NCBI GenBank assembly: GCA_012841675.1
Contig: DUUG01000105.1
Span: 1 to 15,828, forward strand
Length of the DNA: 15,828 nucleotides
Direction of reading: 5' to 3'
Origin: Clostridiales bacterium
GTDB taxonomy: Bacteria; Bacillota; Clostridia; Oscillospirales; QAMX01
The notes beneath the pieces are model-generated. The model was not told where the DNA came from and made no database searches. It was given only the letters and a program-made list of their open reading frames with translations. Made by a program: the position numbers and the translations under genes. Within the stretch, counting starts at the first letter, position 1; every line of letters begins with the position of its first letter. Shown one piece after another: positions 1 through 6,001 of the stretch.

Positions 1-512
1 ACCTGAAGGAACGTTTCCTGGCCCGTGTTGCGAACCTGACCCAGGTGCATCTGGTAAATGTGGAAGGCGACATTGAAACGGCCATTGCCGATATCAGCGC
101 AAAGCTGCTAGAAAAGCCTGTGGATGTGGGCGTTATTGGCATCGGAGAAAACGGACATATTGCCTTTAACGATCCCCCTGCGGATTTTGCCACAACCGAT
201 CCTTTCATCATTGTCACACTGGACGATGCCTGCAAAAAGCAGCAGGTGCGCGAAGGCTGGTTCCCGGATTTAGATTCCGTGCCCAAGCAGGCAGTTTCCA
301 TGTCTGTATTCCAGATTCTGCAAAGCAAAGCGATTATCTCCGTTGTTCCCCACGCTGTGAAAGCCCAAGCGGTGAAAAACACGCTGACGCTTCCGGTTTC
401 TCCTTCTATTCCCGCCGCTATGCTCAAAATGCACCCGGATTGGACGCTGTATTTGGATGAAAACTCCGCTGCCGAGCTGGATCGGGACCAGTTTGCACGT
501 TTCTTAATCTAA
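1..512 (+). CDS. NagB-like glucosamine-6-phosphate deaminase/isomerase family protein (3' part)
   Basis: This is the C-terminal part (about 170 codons) of a gene entering from the left; the reading frame is already open at base 3, so the true start lies outside. The glycine-rich motif GIGENGHIAFNDPP (about bases 138-179) matches the NagB/6-phosphogluconolactonase superfamily active-site loop. That family binds phosphorylated amino sugars and converts glucosamine-6-phosphate to fructose-6-phosphate plus ammonia in the cytoplasm. The catalytic His of E. coli NagB (His143) is conserved. The position of its Asp141 is Asn, and Glu148 is replaced by Asp. The downstream pattern with LDDAC, QQVREGWF, VPKQAVSMS and VVPHAVKAQAV resembles a NagB-like subfamily rather than the classical enzyme, so the exact substrate is uncertain. 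The GTG at base 45 is an internal valine, not a start. A strong terminator follows 17 bases after the stop codon. Confidence 0.8.
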   Translation, partial: LKERFLARVANLTQVHLVNVEGDIETAIADISAKLLEKPVDVGVIGIGENGHIAFNDPPADFATTDPFIIVTLDDACKKQQVREGWFPDLDSVPKQAVSMSVFQILQSKAIISVVPHAVKAQAVKNTLTLPVSPSIPAAMLKMHPDWTLYLDENSAAELDRDQFARFLI

Positions 513-529
513 CAACTCGTACATACATA

Positions 530-562
530 AAAACAGGGAACTCTGTGTGAGTTCCCTGTTTT
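530..562. terminator. Bidirectional intrinsic terminator between convergent genes
   Basis: A perfect 14-bp stem (530-543 with 549-562) encloses a 5-base loop (TGTGT). It is A-rich on the left and T-rich on the right, so each strand gives a stem followed by a T run. It lies between the plus-strand NagB-like stop codon (512) and the minus-strand regulator stop codon (565), as expected for a terminator serving both convergent genes. Confidence 0.9.
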
Positions 563-564
563 AT

Positions 565-1560
565 TCATATATGTGTAGGATTTGCGTCTAACACGGCCTG
601 CATGTGCCTTTGATACGCCTCCACTACTTCTTTCGGCCCTATTAAACCGGCTTCTCCTCCAAAGCCTGCCAGCCAGCCGAAGAACTGAGGACTGACAAAG
701 ACGGGCATGGTTACGGTAAAGTATCCGTCATCGACGGGGCGGATAGGGGCATCTTTCCCAAACCGATCAATGACAACCGAAACTAAACGATTGGCAAACC
801 AAAGGGTGACCTCCCGCTCTTCCCCGCTAAACATGGAGAAGATCTTGCCGGCATAGGCCGCTAAGTCGAGATTTGGCAACTCATCTTCGCTTTCCCTCGG
901 CGTTTCTTCCACCTGGATACCTACCATTCTGTCCACGCGGTAATGCTTTACCTGCCCGGCTTCTCCGTCATATCCGATTAGATAGTAATTTTCCTCTCCA
1001 AAGGAAAGGGCCAGCGGACTGATCTGATAGCGTGCCCCGTCGCGGCGATATGCCCGTTTCTTGGAAACCGTGTAGGAAAAATAACGAAAGCTGATTTGCT
1101 TGTTTTCCGCGATTGCCTGATGTATGGCGTCCGTGTTGTAATAAATACTTTCGTTCATATTTTTAACCCTGCCGGCCACAAAAACCTGCCGTCGCAGTTG
1201 CTTTGCTTCATGGACGCTCGCCAGCTTTTCCAGCTTTTCAATCAGCTCCATGGACTTTTTATGGGTGATAAACTTAGAGGATTGCACCAAATCGACCAGA
1301 AGCTTGAGTTCGGGCAAAGAAAACCTTCTTTCGGAAAGGTAATAGGAAGTGGTCTTAGATTTGATGCTTATAATCTCATACCCAAACAAACGAAGGGATT
1401 CCAAATCATTGTAAAGGCTCTTGCGTTCGGAAGAAATACCGTAATCAGACAACCGTTTTATGATTTCTGCCAAAGTAAGCGGGTGTGCTTCGTCGGTTTC
1501 CTCTTTGAGTATCTTGAGCAGATATAAAATCTTGAGCTTCTGCCCCTGCAAACGCGCCAT
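565..1560 (-). CDS. WYL-domain transcriptional regulator (HTH type 11 / YafY-like)
   Basis: This is a 331-residue DNA-binding regulator with the usual three-part layout. Residues about 8-75 form a winged helix-turn-helix (with SLYNDLESLRLFGYEI). Residues about 140-218 form a WYL sensor domain, in which ENYYLIGYDGE and HYRVDRM are the recognisable elements. Residues about 245-327 form the C-terminal WCX extension (with FFGWLAGFGGEAGLIGP). WYL domains are thought to sense nucleic acids or small ligands; the ligand here is unknown. The ATG start has GGAGG six bases upstream. It is the last gene of the minus-strand block and follows the membrane-protein gene after a 25-base gap, so the two are probably co-transcribed. 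Its target cannot be read from the sequence; the adjacent membrane protein is one possibility. Confidence 0.9.
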   Translation of the reverse strand: MARLQGQKLKILYLLKILKEETDEAHPLTLAEIIKRLSDYGISSERKSLYNDLESLRLFGYEIISIKSKTTSYYLSERRFSLPELKLLVDLVQSSKFITHKKSMELIEKLEKLASVHEAKQLRRQVFVAGRVKNMNESIYYNTDAIHQAIAENKQISFRYFSYTVSKKRAYRRDGARYQISPLALSFGEENYYLIGYDGEAGQVKHYRVDRMVGIQVEETPRESEDELPNLDLAAYAGKIFSMFSGEEREVTLWFANRLVSVVIDRFGKDAPIRPVDDGYFTVTMPVFVSPQFFGWLAGFGGEAGLIGPKEVVEAYQRHMQAVLDANPTHI

Positions 1561-1585
1561 CCTTCCCCCTCCTATGTATGTGTCT

Positions 1586-2011
1586 CTATTTTCTGCTTCC
1601 TTCTGAGATGCCTTGCATTACAAAAATGGCCGCCACCGCCCCGGCAAGCAACATAACGCCGGCAAAATCAGGCCCCTCCTGCCCCGGCGAAACGAGCACC
1701 CATCGGATGATGAGCCAACCCAAAAACAGCCCCAGATAGAAAACGGCAACTACCATCGCCCGGCGGTAAGACGAATTAATTGGCTTGCCCTTTTTCTTAC
1801 AAACCAAGTTCCAGATATGCCGGGCTACGCTTGCCAAAACTACCGGAGGCAGAAAAAAAAGCGATGCAAAAAATAGCACCCCGGGCGTTTGAAGAAGCAA
1901 AATAAGCGCCCAAACGGCAAGCAGCCCAACCACAACCCAGCCGAAACAGTCGGTTTGCTTGCTCGTTTTCCTGTATGTATGATACCTTTGCACGGGATCT
2001 TGATTGTTCAT
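1586..2011 (-). CDS. Hypothetical four-helix membrane protein
   Basis: I do not recognise the family. The 141-residue product has four hydrophobic stretches at about residues 23-41, 44-64, 85-107 and 115-134. A short charged N-terminus precedes them, and a Lys-rich loop (CKKKGK, about 71-76) lies between helices 2 and 3, which would favour a cytoplasmic location for that loop. An upstream ATG at 2122 keeps the frame open, but that reading would overlap the acetyltransferase gene by 44 bases and has no ribosome binding site. GGAGG ends 8 bases before the ATG at 2011, which I chose. A further ATG at 2017 is too close to the GGAGG. It sits 25 bases upstream of the WYL regulator gene and 67 bases downstream of the acetyltransferase. 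Function unknown; it may be a partner of the regulator. Confidence 0.7.
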   Translation of the reverse strand: MNNQDPVQRYHTYRKTSKQTDCFGWVVVGLLAVWALILLLQTPGVLFFASLFFLPPVVLASVARHIWNLVCKKKGKPINSSYRRAMVVAVFYLGLFLGWLIIRWVLVSPGQEGPDFAGVMLLAGAVAAIFVMQGISEGSRK

Positions 2012-2078
2012 ATACATCGCCTCCAAATGAAGGTTTTCTTTCCCCTCTTTTGTAAAGCTTACCCGTGTGAATTGCACC

Positions 2079-2540
2079 TTATTTTGCTCTATAAATATAC
2101 ATTCTTGACAGTCCCGGTTCACCCTCGCCCTGCACCATGCAGTAAAACTCCCACCCGTACTTTTCGTAAAGCGTAGAATGCTCTGTTATGAGATATAAAG
2201 TGTCTATTCCCTGTGCTGCCATATCGTCGCAGGCAAATTGCAGCAGGTTTCCGGCTATCCCTTGCCCGCGATGGCTTTTTTCCACGTAAACGGCACACAC
2301 ATTAGGAGTTAAATCCTTTCTGTCGTGGAAGTCGTTCTCGATAATGCCCAGACCGCCGACGATCTGCTCGCCTTCCTTCACAACATACCATTGCGGCACA
2401 GGTGTACTGCTGTTTAACGCTTCGTCCATGCTTTCCCAATAGGCTTCCAAGGGAACGCCCCATTTTTGATGGAACCAATGGGCCGCTTCTTCTTTAATAG
2501 ACGGCATATCTGTTAATTTGATAATATTATAACTACGCAT
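2079..2540 (-). CDS. GNAT-family N-acetyltransferase
   Basis: This 153-residue protein is a single GNAT domain, transferring an acetyl group from acetyl-CoA to an amine of unknown identity. The acetyl-CoA pyrophosphate-binding loop is visible as HRGQGIAGNLLQFA at residues 90-103. It follows a beta strand (VCAVYVEKS) and precedes TLYLITEHSTLYEKYGWEF, the usual C-terminal half of the fold. The frame stays open upstream to an ATG at 2672, but that would run 86 bases into the hydrogenase gene. The ATG at 2540 is preceded by AAAAGGAATAACT, a suitable ribosome binding site, and gives a normal GNAT N-terminus, so I chose it. It lies 46 bases behind the hydrogenase gene, with a hairpin in the gap. 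I see no promoter in that gap, so it may depend on read-through. Confidence 0.85.
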   Translation of the reverse strand: MRSYNIIKLTDMPSIKEEAAHWFHQKWGVPLEAYWESMDEALNSSTPVPQWYVVKEGEQIVGGLGIIENDFHDRKDLTPNVCAVYVEKSHRGQGIAGNLLQFACDDMAAQGIDTLYLITEHSTLYEKYGWEFYCMVQGEGEPGLSRMYIYRAK

Positions 2541-2558
2541 AGTTATTCCTTTTAAACC

Positions 2559-2582
2559 AAGGGTCGGCAAATGCCGACCCTT
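2559..2582 (-). terminator. Hairpin between hydrogenase and acetyltransferase genes (likely partial terminator)
   Basis: A 10-bp GC-rich stem (2559-2568 with 2573-2582) has a 4-base loop. It starts 5 bases after the hydrogenase stop codon in the minus direction. The tail on the minus strand is TTGGTTTAAAA, a broken T run, so termination may be incomplete and some transcription may continue into the acetyltransferase gene 19 bases further on. Confidence 0.6.
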
Positions 2583-2586
2583 TTGA

Positions 2587-4023
2587 TTACTTTTGTGTCT
2601 TTGGCAAAGAGCCATGCTGGGCAATTGCGCCGCTAATAGTAGTAGACAAAGCCTGGCGGCTGAACTTTTCAATGTCCGCTTTGTCGCTCTTATGATGGGT
2701 CAGACAGCCAGCACCACCAATGCACCCGCCGACGCAGGCCATACCTTCCACAAAATTTTCCGCCAAAATGCCCTTAGAGGCTTTTAACAATGCTACCTTG
2801 CATTCTTCCAGCCCATTACATACCAAGGGACGAACGGAAAACGCAAGCTCCTGCTCCTTTATGGCCTGAGCAACGGCGCCGGACAAACCCCCGGAGGCGG
2901 CAAAGCTTCTGCCGAAGTAGGATGCCGTGTCAAGCATTTCCATGGGAAGCTGGTTTAAATCGATATTCTTGCTGTCGATAAGGGCTTGCAATTCCTCAAA
3001 TGTAAGTACACAGTCTACATAAGCTGAAACTTCCGCCCGGTTGACCTCTGTTTTCTTCGCCGTACAAGGACCGATGAAAACGACCTTGGCCGTCGGATCC
3101 TTTGCTTTGATATGTTTGGCCAGCATAACCATGGGAGAAGGCGTATGTGAGATGTGCTTTTGCAAAGCGGGAAAGAATTTTTTCACATAATCCACAAACG
3201 CCGGGCAGCACGAGCTTAGCAGAAACCCCTTTTCCGTAAGCTCTTTTGCCTCCTCTATGGCCGTCATGTCAGCGCCCAGCGCCACCTCTAAGACATAGGT
3301 AAAGCCAAGGGCTTTGATGCCAGCAATGACTTGGCCTAAGTTGGCATAATCAAACTGACAAGCAAAGGAGGGTGCTATAATCGCATAGATATTCGTTTGG
3401 TCTGGGTTTTGCAGGATGGATACGGCGGTTAAAATGTCGCTTTTGTCCATCATGGCTCCAAACGGGCATTGGATTACGCATGCGCCGCAGGCGACGCATT
3501 TTTCTTCGGCGATACGAGCCTTTTTCTGAAGGTTCTGGGAAACAGCTTTCGTTTTGCAGGCGCGCTCACAGGGCCGCTGGCGGCTGATAATGGCACCATA
3601 CGGGCAGGCCGCTGCACATTTGCCGCACTCTGCACATTTATCCGAATCGATGGCGGCACGCTGATTCCGGCGACCAAAGGAAATGGCGCCAAAATGGCAG
3701 GTGTCCTCGCAGGGGTGGGCAATACAGCCCCGGCACATATCTGTTACTTCATAGCGCTGGACGGGACATTCATCACAGGCAATAGGCAAAACTTCAATCA
3801 CGTTCTGGTTGTGCTGGTTTCCTCCCATAGCCAGTCGAATCCGGTCTCCGATGATCGCCCGCTCTTTGTAGACACAGCAGCGCATAGTCGCTTCTTCGCC
3901 TGTTATCAGCATATGGGGAATTTCTGTAAGCGCATCGGACAAGCGGTTTTCCATGGCATAACGCGCCGTTTCTCGCAAAACCTCGTGTTTTATTCGTTGA
4001 ATTCTGGAATCAAAGATTCTCAT
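2587..4023 (-). CDS. Monomeric [FeFe] hydrogenase, group B type
   Basis: This 478-residue iron-sulfur enzyme interconverts protons and H2, most likely with ferredoxin as electron partner, in the cytoplasm. The N-terminal half holds clusters of cysteines. RCC is at residues 48-50, and CDEC at 83-86 is followed by CRGC and two further Cys (97-109). Two ferredoxin-type CxxCxxCxxxCP motifs lie at 130-141 and 176-187, with RPCERAC between them. The H-cluster motifs follow. L1 is SSCCPAF (270-276; Cys272 is the likely proton-relay residue, Cys273 a ligand). L2 is GPCTAKK (318-324; Cys320). L3 is GMACVGGC (427-434; Cys430 and Cys434). SCCPAF and GPC in place of the TSCCPxW and MPC of group A, together with the N-terminal Cys layout, point to group B. 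No HydE, HydF or HydG maturase is in the window. AAGGAAG lies 10 bases before the ATG. Confidence 0.92.
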   Translation of the reverse strand: MRIFDSRIQRIKHEVLRETARYAMENRLSDALTEIPHMLITGEEATMRCCVYKERAIIGDRIRLAMGGNQHNQNVIEVLPIACDECPVQRYEVTDMCRGCIAHPCEDTCHFGAISFGRRNQRAAIDSDKCAECGKCAAACPYGAIISRQRPCERACKTKAVSQNLQKKARIAEEKCVACGACVIQCPFGAMMDKSDILTAVSILQNPDQTNIYAIIAPSFACQFDYANLGQVIAGIKALGFTYVLEVALGADMTAIEEAKELTEKGFLLSSCCPAFVDYVKKFFPALQKHISHTPSPMVMLAKHIKAKDPTAKVVFIGPCTAKKTEVNRAEVSAYVDCVLTFEELQALIDSKNIDLNQLPMEMLDTASYFGRSFAASGGLSGAVAQAIKEQELAFSVRPLVCNGLEECKVALLKASKGILAENFVEGMACVGGCIGGAGCLTHHKSDKADIEKFSRQALSTTISGAIAQHGSLPKTQK

Positions 4024-4046
4024 TTTTACATGGCTTCCTTATTCTT

Positions 4047-4074
4047 TCTATACTCAATTATAAGAGACTGTCAC
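4047..4074 (-). promoter_or_regulatory. Possible promoter for the hydrogenase gene
   Basis: On the minus strand GTGACA (4069-4074) and TATAGA (4047-4052) are separated by 16 bases, a fair sigma-A match. The -35 lies inside the last codons of rpe and the -10 in the 34-base gap before the hydrogenase. It would let the hydrogenase be transcribed separately from rpe. The match is moderate and AT-rich gaps produce such matches by chance. Confidence 0.4.
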
Positions 4075-4714
4075 CTCTAATATGACGAATGGCCGCCGCA
4101 GAATCAGCATTTTTAAATACAGCATTGCCGGCCACTAGAAGTGTTGCGCCTGCCTTGCGAAGCTCAGGCGCGTTTTCTTCGTTGACACCGCCGTCAACTT
4201 CCAGCAAAATGTCGCGCTTGGACGCTAGTATCATCTTTGCTGCCTTTCGGACTTTCTCAAACACAGCAGGGATAAATTTCTGGCCGCCAAACCCGGGATT
4301 TACAGACATGCAAAGAATTAGGTCTACATAGTCCATAACGTATTCTAAAACACTAAGCGGTGTGGCCGGGTTCAGGGCAACGCCGGCTTTTGTGCCAGTT
4401 TCTTTAATTTGCTGCAGCGTGCGATGAAGGTGGGTACACGCTTCTGCATGGACGGTAATAATATCCGCCCCGGCAGCGGCAAATTCGCCTACATATCGCC
4501 CCGGTTCCTGCACCATCAGATGCACATCCAGCGGCAGTTTGGTTTTTTTGCGCAGGGCGGCAATCATAGGCTGGCCAAAGCTAATATTGGGAACAAACGA
4601 CCCATCCATTACGTCGCAATGGACCATATCGGCGCCGGCCTGTTCCAGAAAATCAAGGGCGGCGGCAAAATTCGTAAAATCGGCAGATAAAAGCGAAGGG
4701 GCAACCATTGCCAT
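4058..4714 (-). CDS. rpe: Ribulose-phosphate 3-epimerase
   Basis: Rpe interconverts D-ribulose-5-phosphate and D-xylulose-5-phosphate in the pentose phosphate pathway. The 218-residue product has the normal family length and a full set of TIM-barrel signatures: APSLLSADF at residues 5-13, HCDVMDGSFVPN at 32-43, DVHLMV at 63-68, MSVNPGFGGQKF at 136-147 and LEVDGGV at 171-177. By comparison with known structures His32, Asp34, His65 and Asp174 would bind the metal, and Asp34 and Asp174 would act as the acid-base pair. The frame is open upstream to an ATG at 4912, inside the aldolase gene. GGAGG lies 8 bases before the ATG at 4714, which is the correct start. A terminator hairpin separates it from the aldolase gene; the hydrogenase follows after 34 bases. 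Its product is also the product of the nearby xylA-xylB pair, so the location next to the xylose genes makes metabolic sense. Confidence 0.95.
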   Translation of the reverse strand: MAMVAPSLLSADFTNFAAALDFLEQAGADMVHCDVMDGSFVPNISFGQPMIAALRKKTKLPLDVHLMVQEPGRYVGEFAAAGADIITVHAEACTHLHRTLQQIKETGTKAGVALNPATPLSVLEYVMDYVDLILCMSVNPGFGGQKFIPAVFEKVRKAAKMILASKRDILLEVDGGVNEENAPELRKAGATLLVAGNAVFKNADSAAAIRHIRGDSLL

Positions 4715-4769
4715 TGCATATTCCTCCCTGCCCTTTCCGGGCTTATGGCATTCAACAGAAATGCAAAGC

Positions 4770-4799
4770 CGCAGCAATGGCCTGCTGACCATTGCTGCG
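4770..4799 (-). terminator. Intrinsic terminator after the aldolase gene
   Basis: A perfect 11-bp stem (4770-4780 with 4789-4799) has an 8-base loop. It begins 9 bases after the aldolase stop codon in the minus direction. The minus-strand tail is GCTTTGCATTTCT, only moderately T-rich. The plus-strand tail (CTTTTCTTTT) is better, although no plus-strand gene ends here. Confidence 0.7.
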
Positions 4800-4808
4800 C
4801 CTTTTCTT

Positions 4809-5750
4809 TTAGACTTTAAACGGGAATTCGATTCCCCACAAGGGCAAAAGCTCGTTGTAAAGAGCATGCATCTGCTCAAGCTCCGTCTTGTTGGAGGAGA
4901 TGAGCCTTGCACGGTTGACCGAGCGAGAGAAGTCGCTCATCTGCGGGAAATGGAAATCCTTTATGTATTTCTTAGCGCAGACCGGGTACGCTCTGCCCTC
5001 AATGCAAGAGGCCAAGCCCAGGAAATTCTGAACGCGCTCTGCCAGCTCAGGCTGGGTTTCATAGTTGTCGCAAAGCCAGACATAAAGCTCAGGATGGAAG
5101 TTGGCCATAACGCCCGAGAAACCGGCGGCGCCGGCTCGAAGGGTCATGAGAAGCTGTGCGCAGTTGGCGTTGTAAATACCAACAATGCCGCGGCCAGCCT
5201 TAATTTTTTCGGCAACCTGTTCCGCGTCGCAGCAAGTATCCTTTAAGAAGCTAAACCGGCCCGTATCCGCACAATAGGCAACGACATCCGGCGAAAGCAA
5301 GCGCTTATAGGGCGCGGGACATTCATAGAAGCCAAACGGAACGGAATCCACCTTGTTCAGCACGTATTCCAGATTTTTCAGCATTACGTCGTCGCCTTCA
5401 TCAGGCTTGGCAAAGCGGTTCGGCAGCAAAACCACATTCTCCACGCCTGTTTCGGCCATTTTATAAATGCCGCGAATTTGCTCTTCCAAATCATCCGCCA
5501 CATGACCGGACGCAATGACGCCAACACGGCCGTTGACCTGCTTCACGATGAAGCGAGCAAGCTCCACTCTTTCTTCTTCAGAGAGGAAGAACATTTCCGA
5601 CGACTGACAGACCGCGAAAATACCGGCCACGCCGCGCTCAATATACCATTCCACCAGGTTTTCAACCATGGCATAGTCAATTTTCCCCTCTTCCGTGTAG
5701 GGGGTAATCATTGTGGGCCAAACGCCCTTTGCAATTGCTTTCACTTCCAC
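4809..5750 (-). CDS. DapA/NanA-family aldolase (dihydrodipicolinate synthase family protein)
   Basis: This 313-residue class I aldolase fold has normal family length. The Schiff-base lysine is Lys170 in FLKDTC and the catalytic tyrosine is Tyr142 in FYECPAPYKR. The family normally condenses or cleaves pyruvate with an aldehyde, as in lysine synthesis, sialic acid lysis and 2-keto-3-deoxy sugar acid cleavage. The usual GTTGE carboxylate-binding loop is replaced by CQSSE (residues 48-52). That argues against true DapA and makes the substrate uncertain. The start is GTG at 5750, with AGGAG nine bases upstream. It is divergent from xylA and has its own promoter and a roughly 140-base leader containing an inverted repeat. 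The shared control region suggests a role in sugar or sugar-acid catabolism; this is inference. A terminator follows, so it is probably transcribed alone. Confidence 0.85.
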   Translation of the reverse strand: MEVKAIAKGVWPTMITPYTEEGKIDYAMVENLVEWYIERGVAGIFAVCQSSEMFFLSEEERVELARFIVKQVNGRVGVIASGHVADDLEEQIRGIYKMAETGVENVVLLPNRFAKPDEGDDVMLKNLEYVLNKVDSVPFGFYECPAPYKRLLSPDVVAYCADTGRFSFLKDTCCDAEQVAEKIKAGRGIVGIYNANCAQLLMTLRAGAAGFSGVMANFHPELYVWLCDNYETQPELAERVQNFLGLASCIEGRAYPVCAKKYIKDFHFPQMSDFSRSVNRARLISSNKTELEQMHALYNELLPLWGIEFPFKV

Positions 5751-5812
5751 AACGGCTCTCTCCTTTTTGGGCAGAAAAGGCTTACGCCCCTGCGCTAGGT
5801 AAAATCGCTTCT

Positions 5813-5889
5813 ATAAGTTTCTGCATATACAGAAGATTTTCTCGCCCAAAGCGCAAAATTAACCGCTGTATGTTGCAGAACACGCTTAT
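5813..5889 (-). promoter_or_regulatory. Long inverted repeat in the aldolase 5' leader (structured leader or paired operators)
   Basis: The left arm at 5813-5832 reads ATAAG, T, then TTCTGCATATACAG. The right arm at 5866-5889 reads CTGTATGTTGCAGAA, CACG, then CTTAT. The arms pair over about 18 positions with one bulge and one internal loop, enclosing a 33-base loop. The structure begins within a few bases of the predicted transcription start (about 5891), so it would cap the 5' end of the mRNA. The left arm is also nearly palindromic by itself (TTCTG, six bases, CAGAA at 5819-5834), so repressor operators are an alternative. I match it to no known riboswitch. Confidence 0.55.
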
Positions 5890-5897
5890 CTTTGCTC

Positions 5898-5926
5898 ATT
5901 ATACCATTTCCCAACCGCAATTACAA
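5898..5926 (-). promoter_or_regulatory. Sigma-A-type promoter for the aldolase gene
   Basis: On the minus strand TTGTAA (5921-5926) and a consensus TATAAT (5898-5903) are separated by exactly 17 bases. The predicted start at about 5891 gives a leader of some 140 bases before the GTG at 5750. Confidence 0.75.
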
Positions 5927-5946
5927 CAATACCGCCTCTAAAATAG

Positions 5947-5975
5947 TTGCAATTCGCCGATCATTCGTTTACAAT
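5947..5975 (+). promoter_or_regulatory. Sigma-A-type promoter for the xylA operon
   Basis: On the plus strand TTGCAA (5947-5952) and TACAAT (5970-5975) are separated by exactly 17 bases. Transcription would begin near 5982, leaving a leader of only about 20 bases that holds the AAAGGAG ribosome binding site (5985-5991). It is back to back with the aldolase promoter; the two -35 boxes are about 20 bases apart, so one regulator could control both. Confidence 0.75.
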
Positions 5976-6001
5976 AAAAGTCATAAAGGAGAGTGATTAA
6001 G

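Noticed and set aside
2541..2672. Extended, signal-peptide-like N-terminus of the GNAT protein
   Set aside because: The hydrophobic-looking segment is antisense-free but out-of-frame hydrogenase coding sequence plus the hairpin; a proper ribosome binding site precedes the ATG at 2540.
3469..4080. 203-codon open frame on the plus strand
   Set aside because: It lies wholly antisense to the hydrogenase and its upstream gap, has no ribosome binding site, and its translation has no recognisable domain. The minus-strand frame carries all the hydrogenase motifs.
4715..4912. N-terminal extension of rpe
   Set aside because: It would run through the terminator into the aldolase gene; the extra residues are low in family similarity and the GGAGG fits the ATG at 4714.
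4539..5246. 235-codon open frame on the plus strand
   Set aside because: It is antisense to rpe, the terminator and the aldolase gene; crossing three unrelated elements makes it a chance frame.
5751..5891. Known riboswitch or T-box in the aldolase leader
   Set aside because: I could not match the conserved core of any class I know, so it is reported only as an inverted repeat.
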